Of a DNA stretch of 64,000 nucleotides, positions 1-8,405 are shown one piece after another. The stretch is from the NCBI GenBank assembly GCA_020630435.1, contig JAHDBJ010000008.1, positions 60,641 through 124,640 of the forward strand, given 5' to 3'. Every line of letters begins with the position of its first letter. Position 1 is the first letter of the stretch. The DNA is from Saprospiraceae bacterium. GTDB lineage: Bacteria; Bacteroidota; Bacteroidia; Chitinophagales; Saprospiraceae. The notes under the pieces were generated by a model that was given only the letters and a program-made list of their open reading frames with translations, ran no database searches and had not been told where the DNA came from. The position numbers were made by a program, and so were the translations under genes.

Positions 1-661
1 AATATACTGCGGGTACAGAATTGAAAATAAAGCTCGAAGGTGGAAAAGTAAAATATTTTGCAAATGATGCACAGTTAGGATATGAATCTACTGTAGACCC
101 AAGTTTTGGCGATTTATTGGTGGACTTCTCTCTACACTCTAATGGATCGCAAATTATAGATTTAACACTTAATAAAGCCTGTGAACAAAATCAAACTCCA
201 TCAATTTGTGAAGAAAACTATACCATTGAAGACCAAGTCAACATAATCATTGACGGAAATACCATAACCAAACAAGGCGGACACAACAGTCAATTCGATG
301 CAGGAGGCGCAACCAACATACGATTAGCCGATGGTGATTTTATTACTTATTCTGTAATGGAAGGTAGACACACCATCATAGGGCTATCCGACAGCAATAG
401 TGATGCAAGCTGGGATAAAATTAACTATGCCTTTTATGTAAATGCTAACAAGAAACTTATCATCTATGAATCGGGGGTAAAAGTAGCTGAAGATTTAGGA
501 GAATATACTGCGGGTACAGAATTGAAAATAAAGCTCGAAGGTGGAAAAGTAAAATACTTTGCAGATGATGTGCAGTTAGACTATGAATCCTCTGTAGACC
601 CAAGTTTTAGTGATTTATTGGTGGACTTCTCTTTACACTCTAATGGTTCTCAAATTATGAA
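1..661 (+). repeat. Tandem coding repeat, 501-bp period
   Basis: Bases 1-160 and 502-661 align without gaps at an offset of 501 bp. The first 54 bases are identical and the rest differs at scattered positions, several of them changing residues. The period is an exact multiple of three, so the frame is kept. Only one full period is visible; more copies probably lie to the left of the window. Confidence 0.85.
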
Positions 662-980
662 TTTAAACATAATATCCGATTGTAACAACACTAGCAGAAT
701 TAAAAATAATCCTGACCAAGTATCAAGTCAAGAAATTTCCTTAGCACAGACAAAATTATTTCCTAATCCTGCAAATGAACAGTTCAATATTCAATTTTCA
801 AAAGACATATCATTCCCTGTTCAGATGCAACTATTATCCATAACAGGACAGCAAATCATGACAACACAATTGAACCAATATACCAACACTATACAATCTA
901 AAGATATAGCAAAAGGTATATATCTTATTCGTTTACAACACAACGAGAATAGTCATCAAATAAAATTAGCGATACAGTAA
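1..980 (+). CDS. T9SS-exported protein with repeated beta-sandwich modules (5' partial)
   Basis: The gene runs in from the left edge; the open frame begins at base 3. What remains is the end of one module, one complete module of about 167 residues, and a C-terminal type A T9SS sorting domain ('LFPNPANEQFNIQF' onward, ending in a lysine-poor beta strand). The modules look like lectin/LamG-like beta-sandwiches of the type seen in large bacterial surface proteins (residues 'DGDFITYSV', 'KINYAFYVNANKKL', 'GTELKIKLEGGKVKYF'); this resemblance is from memory. The module ends at 1-160 and 502-661 are near-identical at DNA level with an offset of 501 bp (167 codons), a sign of recent duplication or gene conversion. 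The protein is expected to be secreted or attached to the cell surface. Substrate unknown. Confidence 0.8.
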   Translation, partial: YTAGTELKIKLEGGKVKYFANDAQLGYESTVDPSFGDLLVDFSLHSNGSQIIDLTLNKACEQNQTPSICEENYTIEDQVNIIIDGNTITKQGGHNSQFDAGGATNIRLADGDFITYSVMEGRHTIIGLSDSNSDASWDKINYAFYVNANKKLIIYESGVKVAEDLGEYTAGTELKIKLEGGKVKYFADDVQLDYESSVDPSFSDLLVDFSLHSNGSQIMNLNIISDCNNTSRIKNNPDQVSSQEISLAQTKLFPNPANEQFNIQFSKDISFPVQMQLLSITGQQIMTTQLNQYTNTIQSKDIAKGIYLIRLQHNENSHQIKLAIQ

Positions 981-1048
981 ATAACAATTATCCTAAAATG
1001 AATATTATTAGGTGATAAAATCTAATCTCGAATACAGCCATATAATAC

Positions 1049-1087
1049 AAAAGCCAAACTCTAGTTCATTTATAGAGTTTGGCTTTT
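1049..1087 (+). terminator. Rho-independent terminator of the T9SS gene
   Basis: A 15-bp perfect stem (1049-1063 with 1073-1087) with a 9-base loop is followed by a T-rich stretch. It lies 69 bp after the stop codon of the left-edge gene. The A-rich 5' side means it could also work weakly on the other strand. Confidence 0.85.
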
Positions 1088-1271
1088 TAATGCCTCACCT
1101 CCATTTAATAAGTTATTTTGTTTCTTTTTTAGAACGACTGCCTAGGAAGTTTTTATAAAAAAACTTGATAGCACCAGTTTTCATAAAAAATATCTTTACT
1201 TTTATAAGTTTCTAATACAAGTTTATCCTTACTTGTAAGAAATTTATTATCAGCTGTTTCAAAACAACACA

Positions 1272-2372
1272 ATGAACAACATCTTAAAAAATTATGCCAA
1301 TCTTCTAGTTAATTATTGTCTTGAAATTCAAGAAAATGAAAGGCTTTTTATTAAAACTTCAACCTTAGCCGAGCCTTTAGTTCGAGAAATCTATCGGGAA
1401 GCCATGCGTCAAGGAGCAAATGTCGAGGTTAGTTTAAGTTTTAGAGAACAAGGGCGAATTTTTTATGAAGAAGCAAATGATTTACAACTACAATATATCT
1501 CGCCTTTATATGACAAAGCTATAAGAGAATTTGATGCCTATCTTTTCATACGTGCTCCATTTAATTTAAGTGAAGAGCAAAGTGTCAATTCTAATAAGAG
1601 AGGAATTCATAAAAAAGCTACTGCTGAACTCAATAAATTATATTTCAAACGTACTGCTACTAGAGATTTAAAACGAAACCTCTGCCAATTTCCAACCAAT
1701 GCATCCGCTCAAGAAGCAGGTATGTCTTTAGAAGAGTATGAACAATTTGTATTTGATGCCTGTCATCTTTTTGATGATAATCCTATTCAACGATGGTTAG
1801 ATGTTCGTAAGCATCAGCAACAAATTGTTGACCTATTAAATGTGAAAGATAAAATACGTTATAAAGCTGAAGGTATTGATATTACGTTTTCTACCCAAAA
1901 TAGGACTTGGATAAATTCTGATGGTCAAACGAATATGCCTTCTGGCGAGGTTTATACAACGCCTGTAGAAAATTCAGTTAACGGAACAATCCATTTCTCA
2001 TATCCTGCTATATATATGGGACAACGGGTGGAGGGTATTACTTTGTGGATTAAAGATGGTTATGTTGAAAAATGGGAAGCTAAACAGGGTGAAAAATTTC
2101 TAACTCAAATACTTGAGCTGGATGGTGCAAGGCGGTTTGGAGAAGCGGCGATTGGTACAAATTATAATATTAAACGTTTTACCAATAACATCTTATTTGA
2201 TGAAAAAATTGGAGGGACTATCCATATGGCACTAGGACAATCTTACCTACAAACTGGTGGTAAAAATCAATCTCCAATTCACTGGGATATGATTGCCAAT
2301 ATGATGAATGGTGGGGAAATTTTTGCCAACGATGAGAAAATATATGAGAGTGGCAAATTCTTATTTTTATAA
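1272..2372 (+). CDS. M29-family aminopeptidase (AmpS/AmpT-like)
   Basis: A cytosolic metallo-aminopeptidase of the M29 thermophilic aminopeptidase family, which removes N-terminal residues using two metal ions. The expected ligand set can be read in order: E226 in 'MPSGEVYTTP', E291 in 'RRFGEAAIG', H318 in 'GTIHMALG', Y325 seven residues on, and H337/D339 in 'IHWDM'. The spacing matches the family apart from a shorter loop before the last pair. The length of 366 residues is slightly short of the usual ~410. No signal peptide. It stands alone, convergent with recA, and shares a bidirectional terminator with it. The ATG at 1272 is preceded by AT-rich sequence without a Shine-Dalgarno, as is normal in this phylum. 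Confidence 0.88.
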   Translation: MNNILKNYANLLVNYCLEIQENERLFIKTSTLAEPLVREIYREAMRQGANVEVSLSFREQGRIFYEEANDLQLQYISPLYDKAIREFDAYLFIRAPFNLSEEQSVNSNKRGIHKKATAELNKLYFKRTATRDLKRNLCQFPTNASAQEAGMSLEEYEQFVFDACHLFDDNPIQRWLDVRKHQQQIVDLLNVKDKIRYKAEGIDITFSTQNRTWINSDGQTNMPSGEVYTTPVENSVNGTIHFSYPAIYMGQRVEGITLWIKDGYVEKWEAKQGEKFLTQILELDGARRFGEAAIGTNYNIKRFTNNILFDEKIGGTIHMALGQSYLQTGGKNQSPIHWDMIANMMNGGEIFANDEKIYESGKFLFL

Positions 2373-2388
2373 AAGAATTTTAATAAAA

Positions 2389-2418
2389 AACACACCATGC
2401 ACTAAGCTATGGTGTGTT
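2389..2418. terminator. Bidirectional terminator between the M29 peptidase and recA
   Basis: A 10-bp perfect stem (2389-2398 with 2409-2418) sits between two convergent stop codons. It has an A-run on the left and a T-rich run on the right, so it can serve both genes. Confidence 0.85.
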
Positions 2419-2443
2419 CAAATTTTTATACTAAAGTGCTTTT

Positions 2444-3529
2444 TTATTTAGATGCCTCAGTGGTTGTTCCATTTAAAACTGCTTTTTCTGCTTCTTCCAA
2501 TTCTTCTACCTCTCCTTTAATTGCTTTTTTGATTTTTTCTTCTACTTCCAAAGCAACTTCGGGGTTATCCGCAAAAAATTGTTTTGCAGATTCTCTACCT
2601 TGAGCAATTTTTGCCCCTTCATAACTATACCATGAACCACTTTTCTTTATAACTTCTTGTGCAACTCCTATATCTACAATTTCTCCTGTTTTAGAGATTC
2701 CCTCACCATACATAATATCAAATTGGGCAATTCTAAATGGAGGTGCCATTTTATTTTTCACAATTTTCACCTTCACATTATTTCCTACTACATTTCCCTC
2801 TTTATCTTTTATAGCTGCACCCGAACGACGAATATCTAAGCGTATAGAACAATAAAATTTTAGGGCATTTCCACCAGTTGTTGTTTCAGGATTACCAAAC
2901 ATCACCCCTATTTTTTCTCTCAACTGGTTAATAAAGATGCAACAGGTATCGGTTCTACCTATAGCTGCTGTCAATTTTCTAAGTGCTTGCGACATTAACC
3001 TTGCTTGAAGTCCCATTTTTGAATCTCCCATCTCCCCTTCAATCTCACTTCTAGGTGTCAACGCTGCTACAGAATCAATAACAATAATATCAATTGCTCC
3101 TGAGCGAATTAAATTTTCTACAATTTCTAATGCTTGCTCTCCATTGTCTGGTTGAGAAATCAACAGGTTATCGGTATCTACTCCTAAGGCTTCAGCATAA
3201 CTTCTATCAAAGGCGTGTTCTGCATCTATAAATGCAGCTATCCCTCCTCGCTTTTGAGCTTCTGCTATTGCATGAATTGTTAATGTCGTTTTACCCGAAG
3301 ATTCAGGACCATAAATTTCTACAATACGCCCTTTGGGTAAGCCTCCAATACCTAGAGCAATATCTAAACCTAAAGAACCTGTTGAAATAGATTCTACATT
3401 AACTGCTGGTTTATCTCCCATTCGCATAACAATCCCTTTCCCGTAAGATTTCTCTAAACGATCAATTGTCATTTTTATGGACTTTAATTTTTCTTCTTGC
3501 TCTTTTGATAATTTTGATTCCTTTGCCAT
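2444..3529 (-). CDS. recA: Recombinase RecA
   Basis: RecA binds single-stranded DNA, catalyses strand exchange and promotes LexA-type autocleavage. Walker A 'GPESSGKT' is at residues 74-81. The '[18 protein letters not shown]' stretch (Walker B and loop L1) and the '[27 protein letters not shown]' region (loop L2) are both intact. The length of 361 residues is normal, with a C-terminal acidic tail ('[11 protein letters not shown]') typical of RecA. It appears to be a single-gene transcript: a Bacteroidota-type promoter lies about 90 bp upstream and a terminator lies downstream. I saw no LexA-like operator that I could support. Confidence 0.98.
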   Translation of the reverse strand: MAKESKLSKEQEEKLKSIKMTIDRLEKSYGKGIVMRMGDKPAVNVESISTGSLGLDIALGIGGLPKGRIVEIYGPESSGKTTLTIHAIAEAQKRGGIAAFIDAEHAFDRSYAEALGVDTDNLLISQPDNGEQALEIVENLIRSGAIDIIVIDSVAALTPRSEIEGEMGDSKMGLQARLMSQALRKLTAAIGRTDTCCIFINQLREKIGVMFGNPETTTGGNALKFYCSIRLDIRRSGAAIKDKEGNVVGNNVKVKIVKNKMAPPFRIAQFDIMYGEGISKTGEIVDIGVAQEVIKKSGSWYSYEGAKIAQGRESAKQFFADNPEVALEVEEKIKKAIKGEVEELEEAEKAVLNGTTTEASK

Positions 3530-3618
3530 TTTAATGATTTACTATATTAAGTATTAACTAAAATAATGAATTATCTAATTATTATAGTTTTAAAAACAAT
3601 ATTTTTTATATGATAATA

Positions 3619-3649
3619 CAAATATAAATTTTTTGTTTAAAAAAACAAA
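3619..3649 (-). promoter_or_regulatory. Bacteroidota-type promoter of recA
   Basis: Reading the minus strand, TTTG (3649-3646) is followed after exactly 19 bases by TATATTTG (3626-3619). This fits the TTTG / TAnnTTTG consensus of the Bacteroidota primary sigma factor. The recA start codon is about 90 bases downstream. Confidence 0.65.
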
Positions 3650-3746
3650 ATTTATAAAAATTTATTTTACAAAAAAATTAAACACAAATAGATTAAACCA
3701 ATGTAAACAATTGATTATAAATCATTTAAATTTAAAAACAAAGTGT

Positions 3747-4223
3747 TTATTTTTTAAACAGAAATCTCATAGATGTGTACCTTACACCATTCTTTATCAT
3801 TTCTTGCGCTGTTTTATTAAAACCTATTTTCTGATAAAATTTTATAGCCTCTCTGGAAGCATTCAAAGTAACTTGCATCTCATTATAAGACAAACAATAA
3901 TTAAGAGCATAATAAACTAACTTCCTCCCTAATCCATTCCCTTGTAAGTCACTCTTAACATAAAGCATCATTATATGATTAGGAGGACGAATTTCAAGTA
4001 CCCCTTCTATTTTATCTTCAACCTTCATTACTGCAAAATGATGTCCTTTAATATAACGATCATAAATTTTTTCTTTCGCAAAAATATGTTTCAATAAAAA
4101 ATCCTGTCCTTCTTTAGAGTTAGAAGCAGCATTAAATTCCATAAAAATGGCTTTACATATTTTTGATATTGCAGGAATTTCTTCGGGTTGTAATTCTAAT
4201 ATTTCTTCATCACCCTTGTACAT
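3747..4223 (-). CDS. GNAT-family N-acetyltransferase
   Basis: A protein of about 158 residues with the Gcn5-related acetyltransferase fold: the acetyl-CoA loop reads 'DLQGNGLGRKLV', preceded by the strand 'HIMMLYVKS' and followed by 'ASREAIKFYQKIGFNKT', the usual end of the domain. The acceptor substrate cannot be predicted. I chose the ATG at 4223 over the upstream in-frame ATG at 4259. The later start gives a short 14-base overlap with the 3' end of rsmG, as in translationally coupled genes, and the extra residues do not look like part of a GNAT fold. It is the last gene of the run beginning at 6589. Confidence 0.85.
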   Translation of the reverse strand: MYKGDEEILELQPEEIPAISKICKAIFMEFNAASNSKEGQDFLLKHIFAKEKIYDRYIKGHHFAVMKVEDKIEGVLEIRPPNHIMMLYVKSDLQGNGLGRKLVYYALNYCLSYNEMQVTLNASREAIKFYQKIGFNKTAQEMIKNGVRYTSMRFLFKK

Positions 4224-4836
4224 ATACAAGCAATTTTTCCTGAAAATATGGAATTTCAAAATACTTTTCTAGAGGAAAAATTTCAATGTATTCTTTACGA
4301 GGAAGTGCCTGAATTTCATTATCAATATTTCCTCCTTTGAGTGTCAACAAGCCATTGGGTAATGCGTGGATATGTTTTCTTTTAAGCAATGGCTTTGACC
4401 ACATTATCAGTTTATCAAGACTAGCTACAGCACGACAAATCACAAAATCAAATTGCGCTTTTAATTCTTCCGCTCGTTGTTGTTTTGCTGTTACGTTTTC
4501 AAGTTGAAGTGCTTCAACGATAGCTTCTACTACTTTTATTTTTTTTCGTGTTCCATCAATAAGGGTAAAGTGAACGTTAGGAAAAAGAACCGCTAGAGGA
4601 ATTCCTGGTAAGCCTCCTCCAGTTCCTAGATCTAGAATAGCTGCTCCATCTTTAAACTGAATGATTTTACTTAATGCTAGAGAATGTAATAAATGATGTT
4701 GTGTGAAATTATCGATATCCTTTCTCGAAATGACATTAATCTTTGCATTCCAATCTTTGTACAATTGGGGGAGTTGTTCAAGCCGTTCCAATTGTGCAGT
4801 TGTTAGTTTTGGGAAATGTGTTTTTAAAAATTCCAT
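4210..4836 (-). CDS. rsmG: 16S rRNA (guanine527-N7)-methyltransferase RsmG
   Basis: RsmG (GidB) methylates N7 of G527 in 16S rRNA using S-adenosylmethionine. The SAM-binding motif 'LDLGTGGGLPGIPLAV' is at residues 69-84, followed by 'FTLIDGTRKKIKVVEAIV' and the active-site strand 'FDFVICRAVASLDKLIMW'. The length of 208 residues is typical. The gene overlaps the downstream acetyltransferase by 14 bases and follows the acyltransferase by 34 bases, so it is probably co-transcribed. Loss of this enzyme gives low-level streptomycin resistance in other bacteria. Confidence 0.95.
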   Translation of the reverse strand: MEFLKTHFPKLTTAQLERLEQLPQLYKDWNAKINVISRKDIDNFTQHHLLHSLALSKIIQFKDGAAILDLGTGGGLPGIPLAVLFPNVHFTLIDGTRKKIKVVEAIVEALQLENVTAKQQRAEELKAQFDFVICRAVASLDKLIMWSKPLLKRKHIHALPNGLLTLKGGNIDNEIQALPRKEYIEIFPLEKYFEIPYFQEKLLVYVQG

Positions 4837-4870
4837 ATTTTAAAACCGTCCTTTTCGATCAGATTAAGAT

Positions 4871-5467
4871 TTATCCCTCACTATCCTCATCTAAATATCT
4901 CAAATCAACACTAAATTTTTCAGGATGTCGCCCCTTAAAATCCTTATAAAAACGGGTAATTTCTCTCATATCTTTCTCTATATCTCCGCTAGGATAAATC
5001 ACTTTCCCAATACCCGCCTTCTTCATACTAAAATCGCAATAAGATAAGCAGATAGGAACTCCAGCCGTTACTGCTGTATAGTAAAACCCCGTTTTCCATT
5101 TTGTAGCTTTTGAGCGTGTTCCTTCAGGAGTGACAACCATTGCCAATTGTTCATGCTCTTTAAAAAGATTTGCCATTGCTTCAACCAAACTTAGCCGTTT
5201 TTCGCCTGCTTGCTTCGGACTTCTATCAATTCCTATTCCCCCTAAAGGTTTTATAATAAGATTGAACGGAAATTTCATCCAATCGTCCTTTATCGTAAAT
5301 TTCATCGGAATACGAAGTATTGAAAATGCCATATTCACAATAAAAAAGTCCCAATTACTTGTATGTGGAACGGCTGTTAAGACACAACGATTGGCTTCAG
5401 GTGGTACATTTTCATCTATTGTCCAACCTAACATTTTAAAAATAAATCGATTGATTGCTCGCATCAT
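4871..5467 (-). CDS. PlsC-like 1-acylglycerol-3-phosphate acyltransferase family protein
   Basis: A small acyltransferase (198 residues) with the two hallmark motifs of the PlsC family: H35-X4-D40 in 'PHTSNWDFF', which carries the catalytic His/Asp, and 'PEGTRS' at 114-119, which binds the phosphate of the acceptor. There is no obvious long membrane span, which fits the short soluble or monotopic subgroup. It may act in phospholipid or ornithine-lipid synthesis; the acceptor is not certain. It lies 6 bp behind the membrane protein that ends at 5474 and 34 bp ahead of rsmG, in one probable operon. Two consecutive ATGs open the frame; the first is used here. Confidence 0.85.
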   Translation of the reverse strand: MMRAINRFIFKMLGWTIDENVPPEANRCVLTAVPHTSNWDFFIVNMAFSILRIPMKFTIKDDWMKFPFNLIIKPLGGIGIDRSPKQAGEKRLSLVEAMANLFKEHEQLAMVVTPEGTRSKATKWKTGFYYTAVTAGVPICLSYCDFSMKKAGIGKVIYPSGDIEKDMREITRFYKDFKGRHPEKFSVDLRYLDEDSEG

Positions 5468-5473
5468 AATATA

Positions 5474-6589
5474 CTATCCTTCTTGGGTTTGTACTTTTGG
5501 CATTCGGTGGGGTATATCGTATGAGCCTGATGGTGCTCCATCTAATCTATTTTGAAACATGGCTAGGGTTCTTATGCCATAATCATCTTGAATCTGTTCA
5601 GATACTACTTGCATGATGGGTGTTGCTATTTCAGCAGCATCCGCAAGTTCTCTAAGAGCCTCATTGCTTTTATTTCCTTTATAAAAATCGTAAACCGAAC
5701 GTATTCCTACTGCACGAAATTTATCAATATCTCTTGGCGCATAACAAAGTAATTTAGCCTGTCCTATCCAATCTAGAATTTGTCTTGCTTCGTAAGGTGT
5801 TCTAATAATCAATTGTGTTAGACTTGTTGTCGCTAAATTTTGAGCATTCATAATCCCTTCTTCCGCTAGACGTTCTTTGTGTGTCAGGTCAATCCCTTCA
5901 ATTCTATCTAGATCCAATTCCCTATTATTGATTCCTCTGCCATTCGTATAGATTTTAAATCTATCAATTAGGTAATTAATCACTCTATCTGGTACCATTC
6001 CCGTAAACAATGCCAACCATGGAAAGGCACTTTTAATCGGTGTATCTAAATTATTCGAACCTAGTATAAAATAAAATACAATTGCTACGAGAATTGCAAT
6101 GATCATTCTAATACCTCCTGAATAAAATATACTCGGTTTTAAGTCTTTATTGATTAAACGATGTATTACCTCTTTTGCAGACCAAATAAAACTTCCTAGA
6201 AATGCAAATACGGCCATACTTAAGGCTTGACGTTGTAATACTGCATTCTTACTTCCAAATTCTGCTCCTGACAATAAAAAACTGTCGTCGCTTGTCAATT
6301 TATCGGCATTCATTAAATCAGGGAAAATCACATCTGTAAATACAGCTAGTGTTGCTCCAATTAAACAAATTAAGGTGATAAAGCTTAATGGTAATACATA
6401 GTCTATTGGTCGAAAATAATCTTTTACTTTTTTGTTACTATCTATCCCAAATGTCCTAGCGACTTTATCATATTCGTTTTGTTTTCTTCCGATTTTGAAC
6501 CAAAAGAAAGACATCATCGCTAAGGGCATAAAGCCTGTAACGATAAGTACCGCCAATAAGCGTACAATGGTTGATAGTTCAGTAAGCAT
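5474..6589 (-). CDS. Four-span membrane protein with a cytosolic helix-hairpin-helix-like tail
   Basis: I do not recognise a named family. Four hydrophobic segments can be seen (about residues 8-30, 64-86, 123-142 and 157-178), followed by a soluble C-terminal half. That half contains 'IEGIDLTHKERLAEEGIMNAQNLATTSLTQLIIRTPYEARQILDWIGQA' (about 228-276), which reads like paired helix-hairpin-helix or 'pathogenicity-locus' type motifs; a second such stretch follows ('FRAVGIRSVYDFYKG'). No enzyme motif was seen. It is the first gene of a four-gene run with the acyltransferase, rsmG and the GNAT gene, with only 6 bp to the next. Confidence 0.75.
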   Translation of the reverse strand: MLTELSTIVRLLAVLIVTGFMPLAMMSFFWFKIGRKQNEYDKVARTFGIDSNKKVKDYFRPIDYVLPLSFITLICLIGATLAVFTDVIFPDLMNADKLTSDDSFLLSGAEFGSKNAVLQRQALSMAVFAFLGSFIWSAKEVIHRLINKDLKPSIFYSGGIRMIIAILVAIVFYFILGSNNLDTPIKSAFPWLALFTGMVPDRVINYLIDRFKIYTNGRGINNRELDLDRIEGIDLTHKERLAEEGIMNAQNLATTSLTQLIIRTPYEARQILDWIGQAKLLCYAPRDIDKFRAVGIRSVYDFYKGNKSNEALRELADAAEIATPIMQVVSEQIQDDYGIRTLAMFQNRLDGAPSGSYDIPHRMPKVQTQEG

Positions 6590-6738
6590 AGCTGTTTAGT
6601 TTTATAAAATGAGGGGTTAATATAAAATAACAACACTTATAAGTGTGTTCCATGACCTTTAAAGATCATAAACTTAAACTTTTTCTACAATATATTTTAT
6701 TTTTTTCAATAGAGATTCAAGTTGTTTAAAAATATGGG

Positions 6739-8295
6739 CTAGCCTGCCCAGCTTTCTCTATCTAGGCTACGATATTGGATGGCTTCGGCTAAGTGTTCGA
6801 TTTTTATTTCTTCACTCCCTGCTAAATCTGCTGCTGTTCGAGCGACCTTCAAGATACGATCATAAGCCCTTGCCGAGAGTTGAAGTTTTTTCATGGCTGT
6901 TTTTAATAATATTAAGCCCGCTTGATTGATTTTACAAACTTCTTTCACTAAGCGACCATTCATCTGAGCATTACAATATATATCTTTATAGTCTTTATAT
7001 CGAGCTGCCTGAATTTTCCTAGCTTTGATCACTCGCTCTGTAATTTCTTGGCTTGTACTCTTAGGTCGTGTAAATGAGGTCAATTCATCATATGAAACGG
7101 GCGTTACCTCTACGTGTAAATCAATTCTATCTAGTAAAGGTCCAGAGATTTTATTGAGGTATTTTTTTACTATACCAGCTCCACATACACAGTCTTTTTC
7201 AGGATGATTATAATAACCACAAGGACAGGGGTTCATAGAAGCCACAAGCATGAAACTAGCAGGATAATCAACAGAAACAGCAGCTCTAGAAATTGTAACT
7301 ACTCTTTCTTCCATCGGTTGGCGCAATACTTCTAAGACTGTTCGTTTAAATTCGGGCAATTCATCCAAAAATAAGACCCCATGATGTGCCAAGGATATTT
7401 CTCCTGGCATAGGGTTAGAACCGCCACCTACCAGAGCCACATCACTAATCGTATGATGAGGAGAACGGAAAGGTCGGGTTGATAACAAAGAAGCATTTGA
7501 TGGTAGACGTCCTGCTACAGAATGGATTTTTGTCGTTTCCAATGCTTCGTGCAAACTTAGTGGAGGGAGTATTGTTGGAAGTCGTCTAGCTAACATCGTT
7601 TTGCCTGCTCCAGGTGGTCCTATCAAAATAACATTATGCCCTCCAGCAGCAGCTATTTCTAAAGCTCGCTTTATATTCTCTTGTCCTTTAACATCTGAAA
7701 AGTCTATATTATATATATTTTGAGTATCAAAAAACTCTTCTCTAGTATCTACTTTTACAGGTTCTAAATTTATTTTTTTATTTAAAAAATCAACAACTTC
7801 TTTTAAATTATCAACGCCATATACCTCTAAGTCATTAACTATTGCAGCTTCCCTAGCATTTTGATTAGAAACAATAATCCCTTTAAACTTTTCCTTTCGA
7901 GCTTGGATAGCCATTGGTAAAATGCCTTTTATAGGGCGCAGGCTACCATCAAGCGACAATTCTCCCATCATAATATAATTTCCAATAGTATCTGCTTGGA
8001 TTTGACCTGTTGCAGCAAGCATTCCTATAGCAATTGGCAAGTCATAAGCTGAACCTTCTTTCCTAATATCTGCTGGTGCTAAATTGACAATTATTTTTAA
8101 ACGGGGAAGTTGTAAAAAGGAATTTTTACAAGCTGCTTCTATTCTTTGATACCCTTCTCTAACTGCATTATCAGGTAGACCTACTAAAAAATACCCAATT
8201 TTTCCTGCTTGTACTGTTCCACCCGCATTAACCTCTACGGTTATTGTTTGAGCATCAATTCCCTGTACAGCACTTGCATAAGTCTTTACAAGCAT
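6739..8295 (-). CDS. comM: YifB/ComM-family Mg-chelatase-like AAA+ ATPase
   Basis: A 518-residue protein of the ComM/YifB family, a hexameric AAA+ helicase that promotes branch migration of incoming single-stranded DNA during natural transformation. The N-terminal Lon-protease-like domain lies at about 20-170. Walker A 'GPPGAGKT' is at 226-233, followed by 'HHTISDVALVGGGSNPMPGEISLAHHGVLFLDELPEF' (Walker B) and the cysteine cluster 'SMNPCPCGYYNHPEKDCVCG' typical of the family. The C-terminal Mg-chelatase subdomain ('LSARAYDRILKVARTAADLAGSE') is complete. It appears to be a single gene; the family symbol is by similarity and competence itself is not shown here. Confidence 0.93.
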   Translation of the reverse strand: MLVKTYASAVQGIDAQTITVEVNAGGTVQAGKIGYFLVGLPDNAVREGYQRIEAACKNSFLQLPRLKIIVNLAPADIRKEGSAYDLPIAIGMLAATGQIQADTIGNYIMMGELSLDGSLRPIKGILPMAIQARKEKFKGIIVSNQNAREAAIVNDLEVYGVDNLKEVVDFLNKKINLEPVKVDTREEFFDTQNIYNIDFSDVKGQENIKRALEIAAAGGHNVILIGPPGAGKTMLARRLPTILPPLSLHEALETTKIHSVAGRLPSNASLLSTRPFRSPHHTISDVALVGGGSNPMPGEISLAHHGVLFLDELPEFKRTVLEVLRQPMEERVVTISRAAVSVDYPASFMLVASMNPCPCGYYNHPEKDCVCGAGIVKKYLNKISGPLLDRIDLHVEVTPVSYDELTSFTRPKSTSQEITERVIKARKIQAARYKDYKDIYCNAQMNGRLVKEVCKINQAGLILLKTAMKKLQLSARAYDRILKVARTAADLAGSEEIKIEHLAEAIQYRSLDRESWAG

Positions 8296-8344
8296 TGTTC
8301 TATTACTTTTTATATTTTTTTGAAACTTTGCTCAATATAAACAT

Positions 8345-8380
8345 AAAAAACGGTTACTTATAACAAAGTAACCGTTTTTT
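8345..8380 (-). terminator. Terminator downstream of the TonB-like gene
   Basis: A 15-bp perfect stem (8345-8359 with 8366-8380) with a 6-base loop. The A-run on the left reads as a T-tract on the minus strand, directly after the TonB-like gene. Confidence 0.88.
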
Positions 8381-8405
8381 ATTTAAACATCTGTTTTATA
8401 CTATT

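Noticed and set aside
6633-6646. Perfect 14-bp palindrome ACACTTATAAGTGT before the membrane-protein gene at 6589
   Set aside because: A single copy without a regulator nearby; chance is a sufficient explanation.
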